Origin: Chondrosia reniformis
Taxonomy: Eukaryota > Porifera > Demospongiae > Chondrillida > Chondrillidae
Direction of reading: 5' to 3'
Length of the DNA stretch: 64,000 bases
Assembly: GCA_947172415.1 (NCBI GenBank)
Contig: OX359190.1
Coordinates: forward strand, 558,001 to 622,000
Shown: positions 28,714 through 40,700 of the stretch, in pieces
Numbering within the stretch: position 1 is the first letter of the stretch
Layout: each line of letters starts with the position of its first letter
Notes under the pieces: model-generated
Told to the model about the DNA's origin: nothing
The model's database searches: none
What the model saw: only the letters and a program-made list of their open reading frames with translations
Program-made: the position numbers and the translations under genes

Positions 28714-29460
28714 ATGAAGATCAGGCGTTACAAGCATGCGAGAAGAGTATTGAGTCTCTTTAGAAACTCTTTTGGATTCCACGAGCCCTATCAAGTACTG
28801 GTCGACGGGACCTTCTGTCAAGCCGCTCTGGCGGGAAAGATCCAGTTGAAGGAACAACTGCCAAAGTATTTAGGAGGATCCATTCAACTGGTTACCACTG
28901 GCTGCATCGTCAAGGAGACGGAAGAGTTGGGAGCGGAACTTAGAGGAGCTAATCTTATCTTGAAGCGATTCTCGCAAAGAAATTGCGGTCACAAAAGAGA
29001 GCGAAAGAGCGCGGTAGACTGTCTTCTCTCTCTGATTGGCGAAAGTAATGAACATCGTTACATATTGGCAACACAGGACGAGGACTTGCAGGCAAGTGCG
29101 AGCGTCATCCCCGGAGTACCTCTCCTTCATATTATAAGAAATACTATTGTGCTAAAGAATCCATCGGAAGACACTAAAGAGAAAGCGGTGGAGATTGTAC
29201 GCCAGCAGACAGATTTGACTCCTCACGAGACTGCAGTGTTGGAGGAACTGGACAGCAAGCTGCTCCGAGAGGAAGTGAAGAGGAGAAAGAGGAAGAGACC
29301 AGGCGGCCCTAATCCACTGTCTGTCAAGAAGAGGAAGAAGAGATTAGAGGCACCCGTTTTGGGTAGCACTAGGAATATCAGAAGGAACAGGAAGAGGAGA
29401 GAGAGAGTGAGACTGAAGAGATGTGCTCTCAGTCTTAAAGTTACCAAGTTGACTGAATAA
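28714..29460 (+). CDS. UTP23: UTP23, small-subunit processome PIN-domain-like protein
   Basis: Single exon, 248 residues from the ATG at 28714. MKIRRYKHARRVL matches the usual UTP23 start (MKI.R.KHA), so this codon is preferred to the in-frame ATG at 28705. The YQVLVDGTFCQAAL block, QLKEQLPKYLGG, the zinc-site region RNCGHKRERKSAVDCLLSL, ATQDEDLQ and PGVPLLHI follow in family order. The C-terminal third is strongly basic (KRRKRKRPGGPNPLSVKKRK), as in nucleolar factors. UTP23 acts in 18S rRNA maturation and in release of the U17/snR30 snoRNA. Broken pieces of this gene appear five more times to the right, near CARD exons. Confidence 0.94.
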   Translation: MKIRRYKHARRVLSLFRNSFGFHEPYQVLVDGTFCQAALAGKIQLKEQLPKYLGGSIQLVTTGCIVKETEELGAELRGANLILKRFSQRNCGHKRERKSAVDCLLSLIGESNEHRYILATQDEDLQASASVIPGVPLLHIIRNTIVLKNPSEDTKEKAVEIVRQQTDLTPHETAVLEELDSKLLREEVKRRKRKRPGGPNPLSVKKRKKRLEAPVLGSTRNIRRNRKRRERVRLKRCALSLKVTKLTE

Positions 29461-30325
29461 CTTGTTTTTAACACATTCTTTACTTAAAATTCCAATGCAT
29501 CTATGTATGATAATCAATTGTATTTTAATGAATAATGAAATATGACCTCCCTCCTGCGTGCTATTTTCAAAATCACTGAACGGATAAACTGTGAATCACA
29601 TTTATATGGCCTAAACATGTAATTAATTAAAGAATATCTAATATTATAGGACAATTATACTTCTACTATAAATTATTGTTTAGCAATATTAATTGCACAA
29701 TTCTCCTTGCCAAAAACATACAATGTACTCGGATCCTACAATATATATATATTCATAATTGTTTCCACATACGTAAGGATTTTGTAACTTATGCATCAAT
29801 CCAAACAACAAAAGGTTCATCCTTTAGTAAGAGAAATATTGTATTTGTATCTGTGGACCATGTTTATGATGTTAATACATCTCCCAACTGTCCCAATCAG
29901 ACAACCAGCTTGACCTATGTGAATGGAGATAAACTCTATGACACCTGACAGCGCCTGTATCCTAGTGCCATTTTTAATATAGACTTGACACCTTTCAATG
30001 ATTCACCAAAATTGAGCAGTTCCTTCAATAATTGTAAAATTATAAGGTATAGTGTCACTTAAAGTTAAAAAGGCTGATGTAATAAAGTGCCTCACGCATA
30101 GTCAATGTTGCACAAGAGATAACAATTGAGTCTTAAAATTAAATCCCCCCACATATTAAGTAATAAAGAATTTCTCTTAATTGCCAGCTGATGAATCTTG
30201 GGGATAAGCTCTGGGTTTCTGATGTTGTCAAGGAGTAGCTATAGGTGCATAAAAATAATAACTTAATGATATTATACATTATTATATCCAATTCATACAA
30301 AGTATTCTTATCTTTACCAGAAAAA

Positions 30326-30475
30326 AATCCACTGTCTGTCAAGAAGAGGAAGAAGAGATTAGAGGCACCTGTTTTGGGTAGCACTAGGAATGTCAGAAGA
30401 AACAGGAAGAGGAGAGAGAGAGAGAGACTAAAGAGATGTGCTCTCAGTCTTAAAGTTGCCAAGCTGACTGAATAA
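30326..30475 (+). pseudogene. UTP23 fragment 1 (C-terminal 49 codons)
   Basis: Repeats the last part of UTP23 from NPLSVKKRKKRLEAP to the stop, with a few substitutions (RNVRRNRKRRERERL). It has no PIN-like portion. It lies about 860 bp after the intact gene and 480 bp before the first CARD start codon, and is probably the seed of the UTP23-tail/CARD flank unit found further right. Confidence 0.9.
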
Positions 30476-30956
30476 CTTGTTTTTAACACATTCTTTAGTC
30501 CTTTTTACATTGGTATTTTAGAAATCATGAAACTCGTACGTAATATAGCGTAACCATTTTGCTAACCCTCGTGCACGTGTGAAGCTGGGAGGGCGTTGCC
30601 AATCCTCTTCGTCCATTCTCCAAACTTATAACTAGTAAATTCGAGTCTTAAAGAAGATTCTGTACCAATATCGTAAGCAAAAAGAAAACTCTAGTATTCG
30701 GAGCCCTTGGAGAGTCAGAGGAAGAGAGGTGATTTATACGATTGACGCTTGTTCGTGTCTTATTGCACAAGCCCGTGCCACTAGATGTGTGTGTATATAA
30801 CTCTTAAAGTGAAATGACCAGCAAACTGCTACTGAATGAGCTCAATATCACTAACATTTGACCAGTTGAATGTGCATTTCTCACTTTTAATTGACATGAT
30901 TTACAATTTTGATACTTCCATACTATACCTTACTTAATTGAACTTTTTATACAGCA
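30476..30956 (+). promoter_or_regulatory. Duplicated 5' flank of the CARD genes, copy 1
   Basis: The block runs from AATAACTTGTTTTTAACACA, through GAAATCATGAAACTCG, GTCCATTCTCCAAACTTATA and CGGAGCCCTTGGAGAGTCAG, to an acceptor-like ATACAG just before CAATGG. The same series recurs at 44087-44607, 57834-59102 (interrupted), 60271-60808 and, truncated, 63163-63425. Conservation and position suggest promoter plus 5' UTR, with a 5'-UTR intron ending two bases before the start codon. Confidence 0.65.
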
Positions 30957-33900
30957 ATGGAAAAAAGCCCAGATGAAGTCTTTGAGTTTTTGGATAAGCT
31001 CAAGGAGAGTGATTTACAACATTGCAATGTAAAGAAAGTAGCATCTAAACTAGAAAGAGATAAAGTTATAGATAGAGATCAAAAACAACAAATAGACAAG
31101 TGCCAAAGTAATGCCAGTGCAAATGAGTTGCTTTATAAGTTTCTTTGTGATGATCCAGCACCAGAAACACTTAAAGGTGCTGCTGAGGTACTTAAGAGTG
31201 CTCCTGGGACTACTAACATGAACAAGAGGTGTGCTAAGGCCATTGAAGCATTTCTATTCGGAATTGATCCTGCTCGGTTATTGGAATTTGAAGGTGTGTG
31301 TATGAATAGTGTTATGAAATGTGAAATAATTTGCTGTCTCTACAGAGACTATAAAAAGCTAAATTTGGTAGACTACAGCTTTTTAATATACAGAATGGTT
31401 TGAGAAGGGCAGTCCTGATCCTCAAGATACTGCCAAACAAGATACAGTATGTCAGGGACCCAGTTAATTGTTTACATACGTAGGTACTCAGTAAAACACC
31501 TCTGGCATTTGAATTTCCAAGAATCCCCAGACACCCTCAATCCAGGGTTATAAGTATTCTCAGAATACTTACTATGTAATCACAAAGTGACCCGATTTCC
31601 TAAGAAATATGTATATATACGTATGTGTCAGTATGGGACAACCAATGATCACTGCAGTGGAAGGTGTGTGTATATATGAGTGGTGAAGTAATGTATCTCT
31701 ACAATTTGGACCGTTCTTATTATATCAAACATACAGATTGTAAAGATAAAACCTGCATGGCTATTCCAGTTACCACGGAGACTTAATGTAAATTTATTTT
31801 CAATATGCTTTAAAGAAAATGGCCACTTACCAAGCACACTATATACAATTTTGATGCTTTTCTGCTCTATGCATTATATGATTATTATCTCAAGTTTATC
31901 TTCTTCTATATATATGTCAATAGAAAAAAGACCAGATGAAGTCATTGAGTTTTTAGATCAGCTCAAGAAGGATAATTTGCAATATTGCAATGTAAAGAAA
32001 GTAGCATCTAAACTAGAAAGAGATAAAGTTATAGATAAAGATCAAAAACAACAAATAGACAAGTGCCAAGGTAATGCCAGTGCAAATGAGTTGCTTTATA
32101 AGTTTCTTTGTGATGATCCAGCACCAGAAACACTCAAAGGTGCTGCTAAGGTACTTAAGAATGCTCATGGGACTACTAACATGAACAAGAAGTGTGCCAA
32201 GATCATTGAAGACTTTCTAGGAATTGATCCTGCTCAATCATTGGAAGGTGTGTGTATGAATAGTGTTATGAAGTGTGAAATAATTTGCTGTCTCTACAGA
32301 GACTATAAAAAGCTAAATTTGGTAGACTACAGCTTAATTTCCCAAAAGTCTAGGGGGGGGGGGGGGGGCAAAATCAATTCTAGGGGAAATCCCCCTCCCC
32401 CCTCTATGCTGCACTGAATAGTATGTCTCTTCCACTATAGAACCTCCTTCTGACCAACTTGCTGGAGCAGTTGCTACCAAAGGTCAGAGTACATCAGCAG
32501 CAGTAACTGCTTTGGGTCGACCAGACTGGAGAAAGTTATTTGAAGCTTTTGATGAGATTGAAAGTCTCGAGTCACATGAAATTAAAGAAACTTACAGAAA
32601 GACTATGACCAAGTTGTGCATTCTTTTGGACAAGATCACACCAAAGGAATTACGAGCCATCCTTGCTAGTTTACAAGCTGGGAAATGGCAATTGGGAATT
32701 AGCTTGGATGATATTCCTGATACAAAAGAGAAATTGGAAAAGTATATTTTCCACTGGACCACTCCACTAGATGTTCGCATGATTGAGTATACGGAGGAAG
32801 CTATTGAAGATAAGGAAAAGAAGAAGAAACTAGTAGAAGCTCTAGAGAATCATAGAGATGAGCTGAAATCATTTTCAGAAAAGAGCCTTGAATGTTTAAA
32901 GGAGCAGAGAGTGAAACTTGCAAAAGGTACAAATGTAAGCCACATTGTTGTGGAGGTTGCCCTGAAGCCAGAAGAATACCTCCTCAGGGAGTTACTCAGA
33001 CTACAAAAATACCTGGAAAAGAATCTTCGAATTAATCCGCTTTTGTTTAAAGGATTCATTAGCAGCAGTATCTTGCTGATCTTTCAGATCTTGTCTTCAT
33101 CAGCCGTTCTTCTTGCTCCCTCACTACTCTCCCACCTCTCTGCCTTGAGAGATGACTACAGTGTGACAAAGATCCTGGTACAAGACCATTTTGCTGTGGA
33201 TGTATCGGAAGGGAATCTCTATCCACTTCTAACAGTTTCCGAAGTGCAGTCTAAGGTTAGTAGAATTGGGAGACTACATCTGTATCTGTTTTATTGACAG
33301 AATATGGGGGTATCACTAAGGCACAATGAGCTAATGAATGGAACCAGAGTCTCTCCTTAGCAGTACTTGTAGTTAACCCTTGTTGTAATAGTAGTAATCT
33401 CTACATGTAATTCAGTATAGACCTTGAATAAGCCTGCATGTGTGGCTAGGTTCATCAATCATGATTTAGATTCAAACTATCACTAGCCAAAAGGAACAGA
33501 TTTACATCCAACGTTTCGTGAAATTAATATTGGACATCTATGTGAAACTGCATGTACAAATGGTTAGAAGTAATTCCTGTTTATCTGTTGATTTTATATG
33601 CCAGATAGACTTTATGTGTAAGATGTTCTTATTTGTATAGATGGAGACTGCATTAATTAAAGAAAAGAGGATAAGTTGAAAATTAAGGATTATTTTTTCT
33701 TCTGTATGTATAGTTGAGCGTGGCTGGTAAAGTGGAATTTGATGGAGACCAGCTCCTTCTCTATAAAGACCAGTCTACCTGTACTGGAGGTGAGTAACAT
33801 ACCAATAATACATTTGCTGATATGTCAGGCTTGTATGCAGGGGGATTCCCCTGTTTGTCTAGGAGTTCTGTCCTGAGCAGCAACTTATTATTATACCAGT

Positions 33901-35439
33901 AGCCTTAGCTGCTAGCTAGCATGAGATAGAGGTCCTCCTTGTGCAATATCATAATCATTTGACCAGTTGAATGTGCATTTCTCACATTTGCTGTCTCTAC
34001 AGAGACTATAAAAAGCTAAATTTGGTAGTTTACAGCTTTTTAATATACTTTAGTAATTCAGTTGGGACATTACAGCCTGTATCCAATGTATTTGTTTCAG
34101 TTTGTTATTATAGGCACACTTACATATATATTAAACTATATGTATTATGATACTTGGGGGGTGGGCAAAATGAAAAAATCAAAATTTAGGGCAGAGGGGC
34201 AATGTTATATACATAATATTAAGCTGTATACAAAAGTCTAGGGGGACAAAATCAATTCTAGGGGGAATCCCCCTGCCCCCCTCTATGCTGCCCTGAATAG
34301 TTACTGATAGTATGTCTCTTCCACTATAGAACCTCCTTCTGACCAATCGGCTGTAGCAGTTGCTACCAAAGGTCAGAGTACATCAGCAGCAGTAACTGCT
34401 TTGGGTCGACCAGATAAGGGGAAGTTAAGTGAAGCTTTTAACCAGATTGCAAGTCTGGAGTCACATGAAATTAGAGAAATGCACAGAAAAATTATGATCC
34501 AATTGTCCAATCTTTTGAATGAGATCACACAAAAAGAAATTCAATGTATCCATTCTAGTTTGCAGTCTGGATGTCAATGGCAATTGGGAATTAGTTTAGA
34601 TATTCCTGATACAAAAAAAGAATTGCAGACATTTATTGCAGACTGGACCACTCCACTAGATGTTCGCATGATTGAGTATGTGGAAGAAGCTATCGAAGAT
34701 AAAAGGAAGAAGAAGAAACTGGTAGAAGCTCTGAAGAAACAAAAAAAAGAGCTGAAATCATTTTCAGAAAAGAGCCTTAAATATTTAAAGGAGCAGGGAG
34801 TCAAACTTGTGAATCGAAAACACTTTACTTCCCTGAAGCCAGAAGAATACCAGGGAGTGGAACTTGCAAAAGGTACTAATTAAAACTACATTGTTTCTGT
34901 AATTATACTGGGCATCTACATCTTCTCATGATCTCACTATATATCTTTGAGTTGAAATAAACTCCAAAGACATCATCTGTTAATCATTAACAATTTCCAG
35001 AACAGATTCTCTTCATTTTATAAAAGGATGATTATCTGTATCTTGTCACAGTAATTCTGGAAAATCTTAATGATTAACAATTTCCAATAAAATATATATT
35101 TCCGAACCTGATTTAAGAAGCACATTATGTATTAAAAATGAGTCATTGAAGTGCTAAGCAAATAAGATAGGAATTAAAGGAAGCACAATTCTTATATTAT
35201 GAAGGTAAATGACAAGCACTAGTGTATTGAGTTTCTTGTTCAGACAAAATTACTTGAACATTAGTGGCTTAAGAATTACCTGTAATTAGTTGTCTTTTAA
35301 TTGATTAATTAAATTACATAATATCAGCTCTTGACTGTTTTACCCAAATCTGTTTTAATAACTGTTGACAGGTAAGGTCTCCCTCAATCCAGAAGAATAC
35401 CTCCTCAGTGAATTACTCAAACTAAAATTTGATCCATAG
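30957..35439 (+). CDS. CARD-CARD-X domain gene, lacking a Roc-COR exon (locus 1)
   Basis: Proposed exons: 30957-31293 (ATG, CARD), 31924-32247 (CARD), 32441-33255 (linker plus X domain and a C-terminal extension), 33714-33789 (LSVAGKVEFDGDQLLLYK), 34330-34872 (second X domain) and 35372-35439 (LNPEEYLLSELLKLKFDP, stop). Phases 1, 1, 0, 1, 1 agree; the product is 720 residues. The CARDs (for example DEVFEFLDKLKESDLQ, then CQSNASANELLYKFL and PAPETLKGAAEVLK) are helical death-fold modules. The X domain carries TTPLDVRMIEYTEEAIED and KKKKLVEALENHRDELKS. The last donor (GGTACTAA) is poor, so the 3' end is uncertain. Exon 33714 also joins in frame to 37788, so this could instead be the 5' half of the ROCO gene to the right (1725 residues in all). 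Confidence 0.62.
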
Positions 35440-36370
35440 CCGTTCCAGGATTAACGCCTTAAGAGATGATTACAGGATAAGACCTTAAGAGATGATTACA
35501 GGATAAGACCTTAAGAGATGATTACAGGATAAGACCTTAAGAGATGATTACAGGATAAGACCTTAAGAGATGATTACAGGATAAGACCTTAAGAGATGAT
35601 TACAGTATACAGGATACTGGACCATTTTGCTGTGGACGTGTTGGAAAGGGAACACACTATTCACTTTTAACTGACTTCCTGCAGTGCAGTCTAAGGTTAG
35701 TAGAATTGAGAGACTGGGGTGTGTTCAATGGACATATTTAAAGCTGTGATTATATTGATCAGAATTTAAGTACAAATATAGATAAACCTATATAGATAGT
35801 TTCTCCTAAATGTCGGACACCACATGTATTATATCTTTATATCTTACTACAAATATAGGGGCCACTGGAGCTACATGTGCACTTATATGGAGCTCCCCTT
35901 CTAATTAAGGACGAGGAAGACTTTGCTAGCATGACATCGCTAAATATAGGCAGAGACTATGAGTATAAAGATGTGTATTACAAAATATATAGGCCACGTG
36001 AATTATTTGTTACTTTACATACATATGGATATACAATTACACGTACATAATGATCATATACATTTAACAAGTGACTGATTGGTAGGTATACCCTCAAAAT
36101 AGAATTAATTATAATAAAAAAACATTCAAAAAATGAAGTTAGAAGTAGGGATGGCAGTGCCTGTAACAGTGATAAACACATCTGCAAAAAGTAACAAAGG
36201 ATCTGGAGTAGCTATGTAAAGTAGAATCGCAAATAATGTCAAAATGAATGTTTCTTTACTTTCAAGTTCACTTTCCCTAGTCAGCCATCTTGGTGGGAAG
36301 GCAGGGTTGACACCTGTGACGTCATAAGACCTTTTACACGTGAAAATCCAGTTACTCCAGTTTTTTAGTT
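35225..36370 (+). repeat. 1.1-kb tandem duplication, left copy
   Basis: Begins TATTGAGTTTCTTGTT, includes an X-domain 3' remnant (35372-35439), the 26-bp array, an AT-rich stretch, and a promoter-like end with CCATCTTGG (36285-36293) and TGACGTCA (36317-36324). The right copy follows directly. Confidence 0.85.
35457..35610. repeat. 26-bp tandem repeat
   Basis: CCTTAAGAGATGATTACAGG begins a 26-bp unit present about six times (35461, 35487 and on). The sister segment at 36600 has only one unit, so the expansion is recent. The unit derives from X-exon C-terminal sequence (LRDDYS). Confidence 0.92.
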
Positions 36371-37303
36371 TATTGAGTTTCTTGTTTGAACAAAATTACT
36401 TGAACATTAGTGGCTTAACAATTACCTGTAATTAGTTGTCTTCTAATTGATTAATTAAATTACATAATATCAGCTCTTGACTGTTTTACCCAAATCTGTT
36501 TTAATAACTGTTGACAGGTAAGGTCTCCCTCAATCCAGAAGAATACCTCCTCAGTGAATTACTCAAACTAAAATTTGATCCATAGCCGTTCCAGGATTAA
36601 CGCCTTAAGAGATGATTACAGTATACAGGATACTGGACCATTTTGCTGTGGACATGCTGGAAGGGGAACACATCACTCACTTTTAACTGATTTCCGGCAG
36701 TGCAGTCTGAGGTTAGTAGAATTGGGAGACTGGGGTGTGTTTTCATTGGACATATTTAAAACTGTGATTATACTAATCAGAATTCAAGTACAAATAGATC
36801 AACCTTTGCTGCTAGGTGTATATGATTGTTCTTTCCTATTTCTAACCATTTCATTTGTGAAGTTTCTCCTAAATGTTGGACACCACATCCCCTTTTAATT
36901 AAGGACGAGGAAGACTTTGCTAGCATGACATCACTAAATATAGGCAGAGACTATGAAGTATAAAGTTGTGTATTACAAAATATATAGGCCACGTGAATTA
37001 TTTGTTAGTTTACATACATATGGATATACAATTACACGCACATATTGATCATATACATTTACTAACAAGTGACTTATTGGTAGGTATACCCTCAAAATAT
37101 AATAAAAAAACATTCAAAAAATGAAGTTAGAAGGATGGCAGTGCTAATGTTAAGTGGAATCGCAAATAATGTCAAAATGAATGTTTCTTTACTTTCAAGT
37201 TCACTTTCCTTAGTCAGCCATCTTGGTTGGAAGGCAGGGTTGACACCTGTGACGTCATACGTACGTTTTACACGTGGAAATCCAGTTACTCCAGTTTTTT
37301 AGT
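36371..37303 (+). repeat. 1.1-kb tandem duplication, right copy
   Basis: Same order as the left copy: X-domain remnant at 36518-36585, one 26-bp unit, the same AT-rich stretch, CCATCTTGG at 37218-37226 and TGACGTCA at 37250-37257. It is shorter by five repeat units and some small deletions. The 37304-37787 stretch after it holds no convincing exon. Confidence 0.85.
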
Positions 37304-37787
37304 CAGATGAACGGCCAAGAATCGGAAGTTAGAGGTCGACAGAAGATCTACCAAAATTGTACGTTATCTTTGAAACAGCACTTAAACAAGTATTTTTATT
37401 AGCGAAATAACGTCTCAGTCCTGAGTCGAAAACAGAACCGAGAACTCATGTGTATGTAAAAATGGCGTCCGAAAGCCTCCCCAATTTGGTAGCTACAATT
37501 GATATATTTTGTGTAAGGCGCATTTAAATGTAGCATATTCCCTGGTTCGGACAAATTAATGACGATTTAGAACGACGTTTGTTGGTTTATGAGACGAGAT
37601 GACTTTAATAGGATAATGTGAGAAGGTGCGGGCGGCCATGTTCAGCCATGCAGTACTCAGAGAGTACGACTCCCTAATAATGCCTAAATTAAGATATTTT
37701 ATATACGTATGTGGTATACATACGTATACAGGAACTAAGATCTTGACAGTTAAATAAGTTACTGATAATGTGTCTCTTCCACTATAG

Positions 37788-40700
37788 ACCATCCTCCTGA
37801 CCAACAGTCTCTAGAAACTGCTACAAGGGGTCAGAGTACATCAGCACCAGTGACTGCTCTGAGTCGAACAGATGAGAAGAAGCTATTTGAAGCTTTTAAG
37901 CAGATTAATAATTTGGAGTCGCATGAAATTGGAGAAACTTACAGAAAAATTATGATCCAGTTGTCCAATCTTTTGAATGAGATCACACCAAAAGAATTGC
38001 AATGTATCCGTTCTAGTTTGCAATCTGGATGTGAATGGCAATTGGGAATTAGTTTAGATATTCCTAATACAACTAAAGAATTGCGGACATTTATTGCAGA
38101 CTGGACCACTCCACTAGATGTTCGCATAATTGAGTATGTGGAAGAAGCTATTGAAGATAAGGAAAAGAAGAAGAAACTGGTAGAAGCTCTAAAGAAACAC
38201 AGAGATGAGCTGAAATCATTTTCAGAAAAGAGCCTTAAATATTTAAAGGAGCAGGGAGTCAAACTTGTGAATCGAAAACACTTTACTTCCCTGAAGCCAG
38301 AAGAATACCTCCTTTGGGAGTTATTCAGATTGCAAAAGTACCTGCAAATCGATCCATGTTTGTTTGAAGGATTCATTGTCAAGGTTAGTAGATTAGGCTG
38401 TGATTATACTCATCCGATAATTACAAATGTGGTGTATTGTACAGTGAATCCTTGGTTATCTGAACCCAATCGGGCAAATGCGATTTTGTTGGGATAAGTG
38501 AAAGTGAAGTATTTTGGCGATTCTATAACATATATTTACGTATCTGCAATCGTGTGTGAAAAGTGTTAATGGCAACTGCAAAATGTTGAACGTACGTACA
38601 TTAAACCTGTGAAAAACTAATTACATAATCCATGGGTCATCTGGGTAATTTCATGGTCCATATAATTGAGGATCCGAATAATCTAGGTTCAGATAACCGA
38701 GGGTTTACTGTACATGTATATCAATTATCACATATCAGCAATGTTGCAATTTATTACTAACAACTCTACTAATACAGTACATGGTGTTAGCTATATTAGA
38801 AATACAATTTTCTCCTTCTACAGGTTCCAAAGAGGTATGGCAAAGCCATAGAAAGACATGGTTCAGTTGAAGTGAACATTAGCCGTGTAATCCTCACAGG
38901 AGGCTCACGTGTTGGTAAAACCTCACTGAAGCACTACCTGCTCCACAACACAGTAAGAGAAGACAAAACTAGCACTGGAGTGCTGGAAGCTCCTGAAGTG
39001 GCCACCATTGCTGGGGAGCAAGCTATAAGGACAGGATTTGAGGAGGAAGGTCAGGGGCAGGAAGAGGAGTTTGATTTCATTAAATGTTTGGCAGTTGGTT
39101 CTTCCTGGAAAGTTTTAACAGATGAAAAGCTAGGGCAGCTTATTTCAAAGATTAAAATGGAGGAAAGGGAGATCTTTCCGGGCGGCACTCTAGAGACCCC
39201 ATCTGCCCCTCTTCCACAGGCTACATCTGATGATACCACTTTAGCTGGTGATATTGCCAAGACAACCGAGATAGCCAGTGAGACGACCAAGCTACCAACC
39301 GACACCTCCATAACCCCTCCTCTTCCAAGCCATGATACCACTGAGGCTTTAGCAGTACAAGACCCACTGGAGCTGCTAGTACAAGCCAGGGACAGCTTCC
39401 TGCAGAAGCACAATCTCTCCACTGAAGCAGAATTTGATGAAAAGGAGTGCACGTTCATTTACCTCCTGGACACAGGAGGTCTGCCCTCCTTCCAGAATGT
39501 CCTTCCACTCCTACTGGACTCTCCCTGCAACTTTCTGCACGTCTTTAAAGCTTCAGAGAGGTTGACAGATCCGTATATCAATGCTTACTGTCAAGATGGA
39601 ATCACTGAAGTGGAGAGAGCCAACAGCCGTTCAACCTGGGAATTGATGAAGGAGTCCATTACAGCTGCCTACACAATGTCAATGAAGAGCAAGCGGCAGT
39701 TGGAAGCATTTGATGTTGCCACTGAGCCCCAACTTCGCATTTTCCTTGTTGGCACTCACCTTTCCCATCTTCCAGAAGATCCTGAAGTTAAGAGAGCTCT
39801 ACTGGACCTCAACAAGAAGGTTCTAGAAGAAATGGACAACAAGCCATATGCCAGCAACAGGGTATTCCCCCCAAAAGAGGTTGCCTACAAAGGTGCTGGT
39901 AGCTACTTTGTTGTGGACAGTCAGCTACAGGGAGACAGCAACCTGAAGGAACACACTCGTAAAGCAATCAATGCTCTTCGCTCTCTACTTTCAGATCCCA
40001 AGAATCAATTAACATTGAAAGTCCCCAAAGTTTGGTTCTGCCTGCAAGTAATCACATCTAGCGTGAAAAAGAAGATGTGGAAGTTCACAGAAATGAAAGA
40101 ATTCTGCATCCGATGCCAATTTATCCAAGCTGTAGATGCTGATGGACAGCTCCTTGCACTGCTGAAGCTGTTTCATTGCCTTGGGTTCTATGTGTACTTT
40201 GATCTGAGTGAGTACAAAGAGCAGTGGATCTGTACAGATGCAACCTTTCTGTACAAGGAAATGTCCAAAGTGCTATCGGTCCAATATGGCCCAAGTGAAT
40301 CTTCAAGTCCAGAGCTACGCAAATTCATTAAAAAAGGCATGATTTCTGAGGCTCTTTCTGAGGCCTTGTTCCAACAGCTAGGCATTGATGCTGACATCCC
40401 AACAAGATGGCTCCTGGAGGTCCTAGTAAATGTCGGTATTGCATTCAAAATGAGAGAAAAGGAGACACACTACTTCATTCCAGCAGTCCTTCCTGAGAGG
40501 CAGATCCGCCTACCTAAAGCATCTGCGGCCACTTTGGGATTCACTTTCTCATTCCATTCTGACGAATATCAGAGGTACAGCTGTGTACCGACTGGTCTAT
40601 TCCACAGACTGGCTGTGGATATTGCAAGTGGCAGACAGGCACTCAAGGAGGAGGAAGTGAGCCCAGTCCAGCTGAGGGGAAAGCAGTGGAGGTACTACCA

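Noticed and set aside
37460-37520. First exon MASESLPNLVATIDIFC for ROCO gene 1
   Set aside because: Its GTAAGG donor is in phase 0, whereas the X-domain exon at 37788 needs phase 1.
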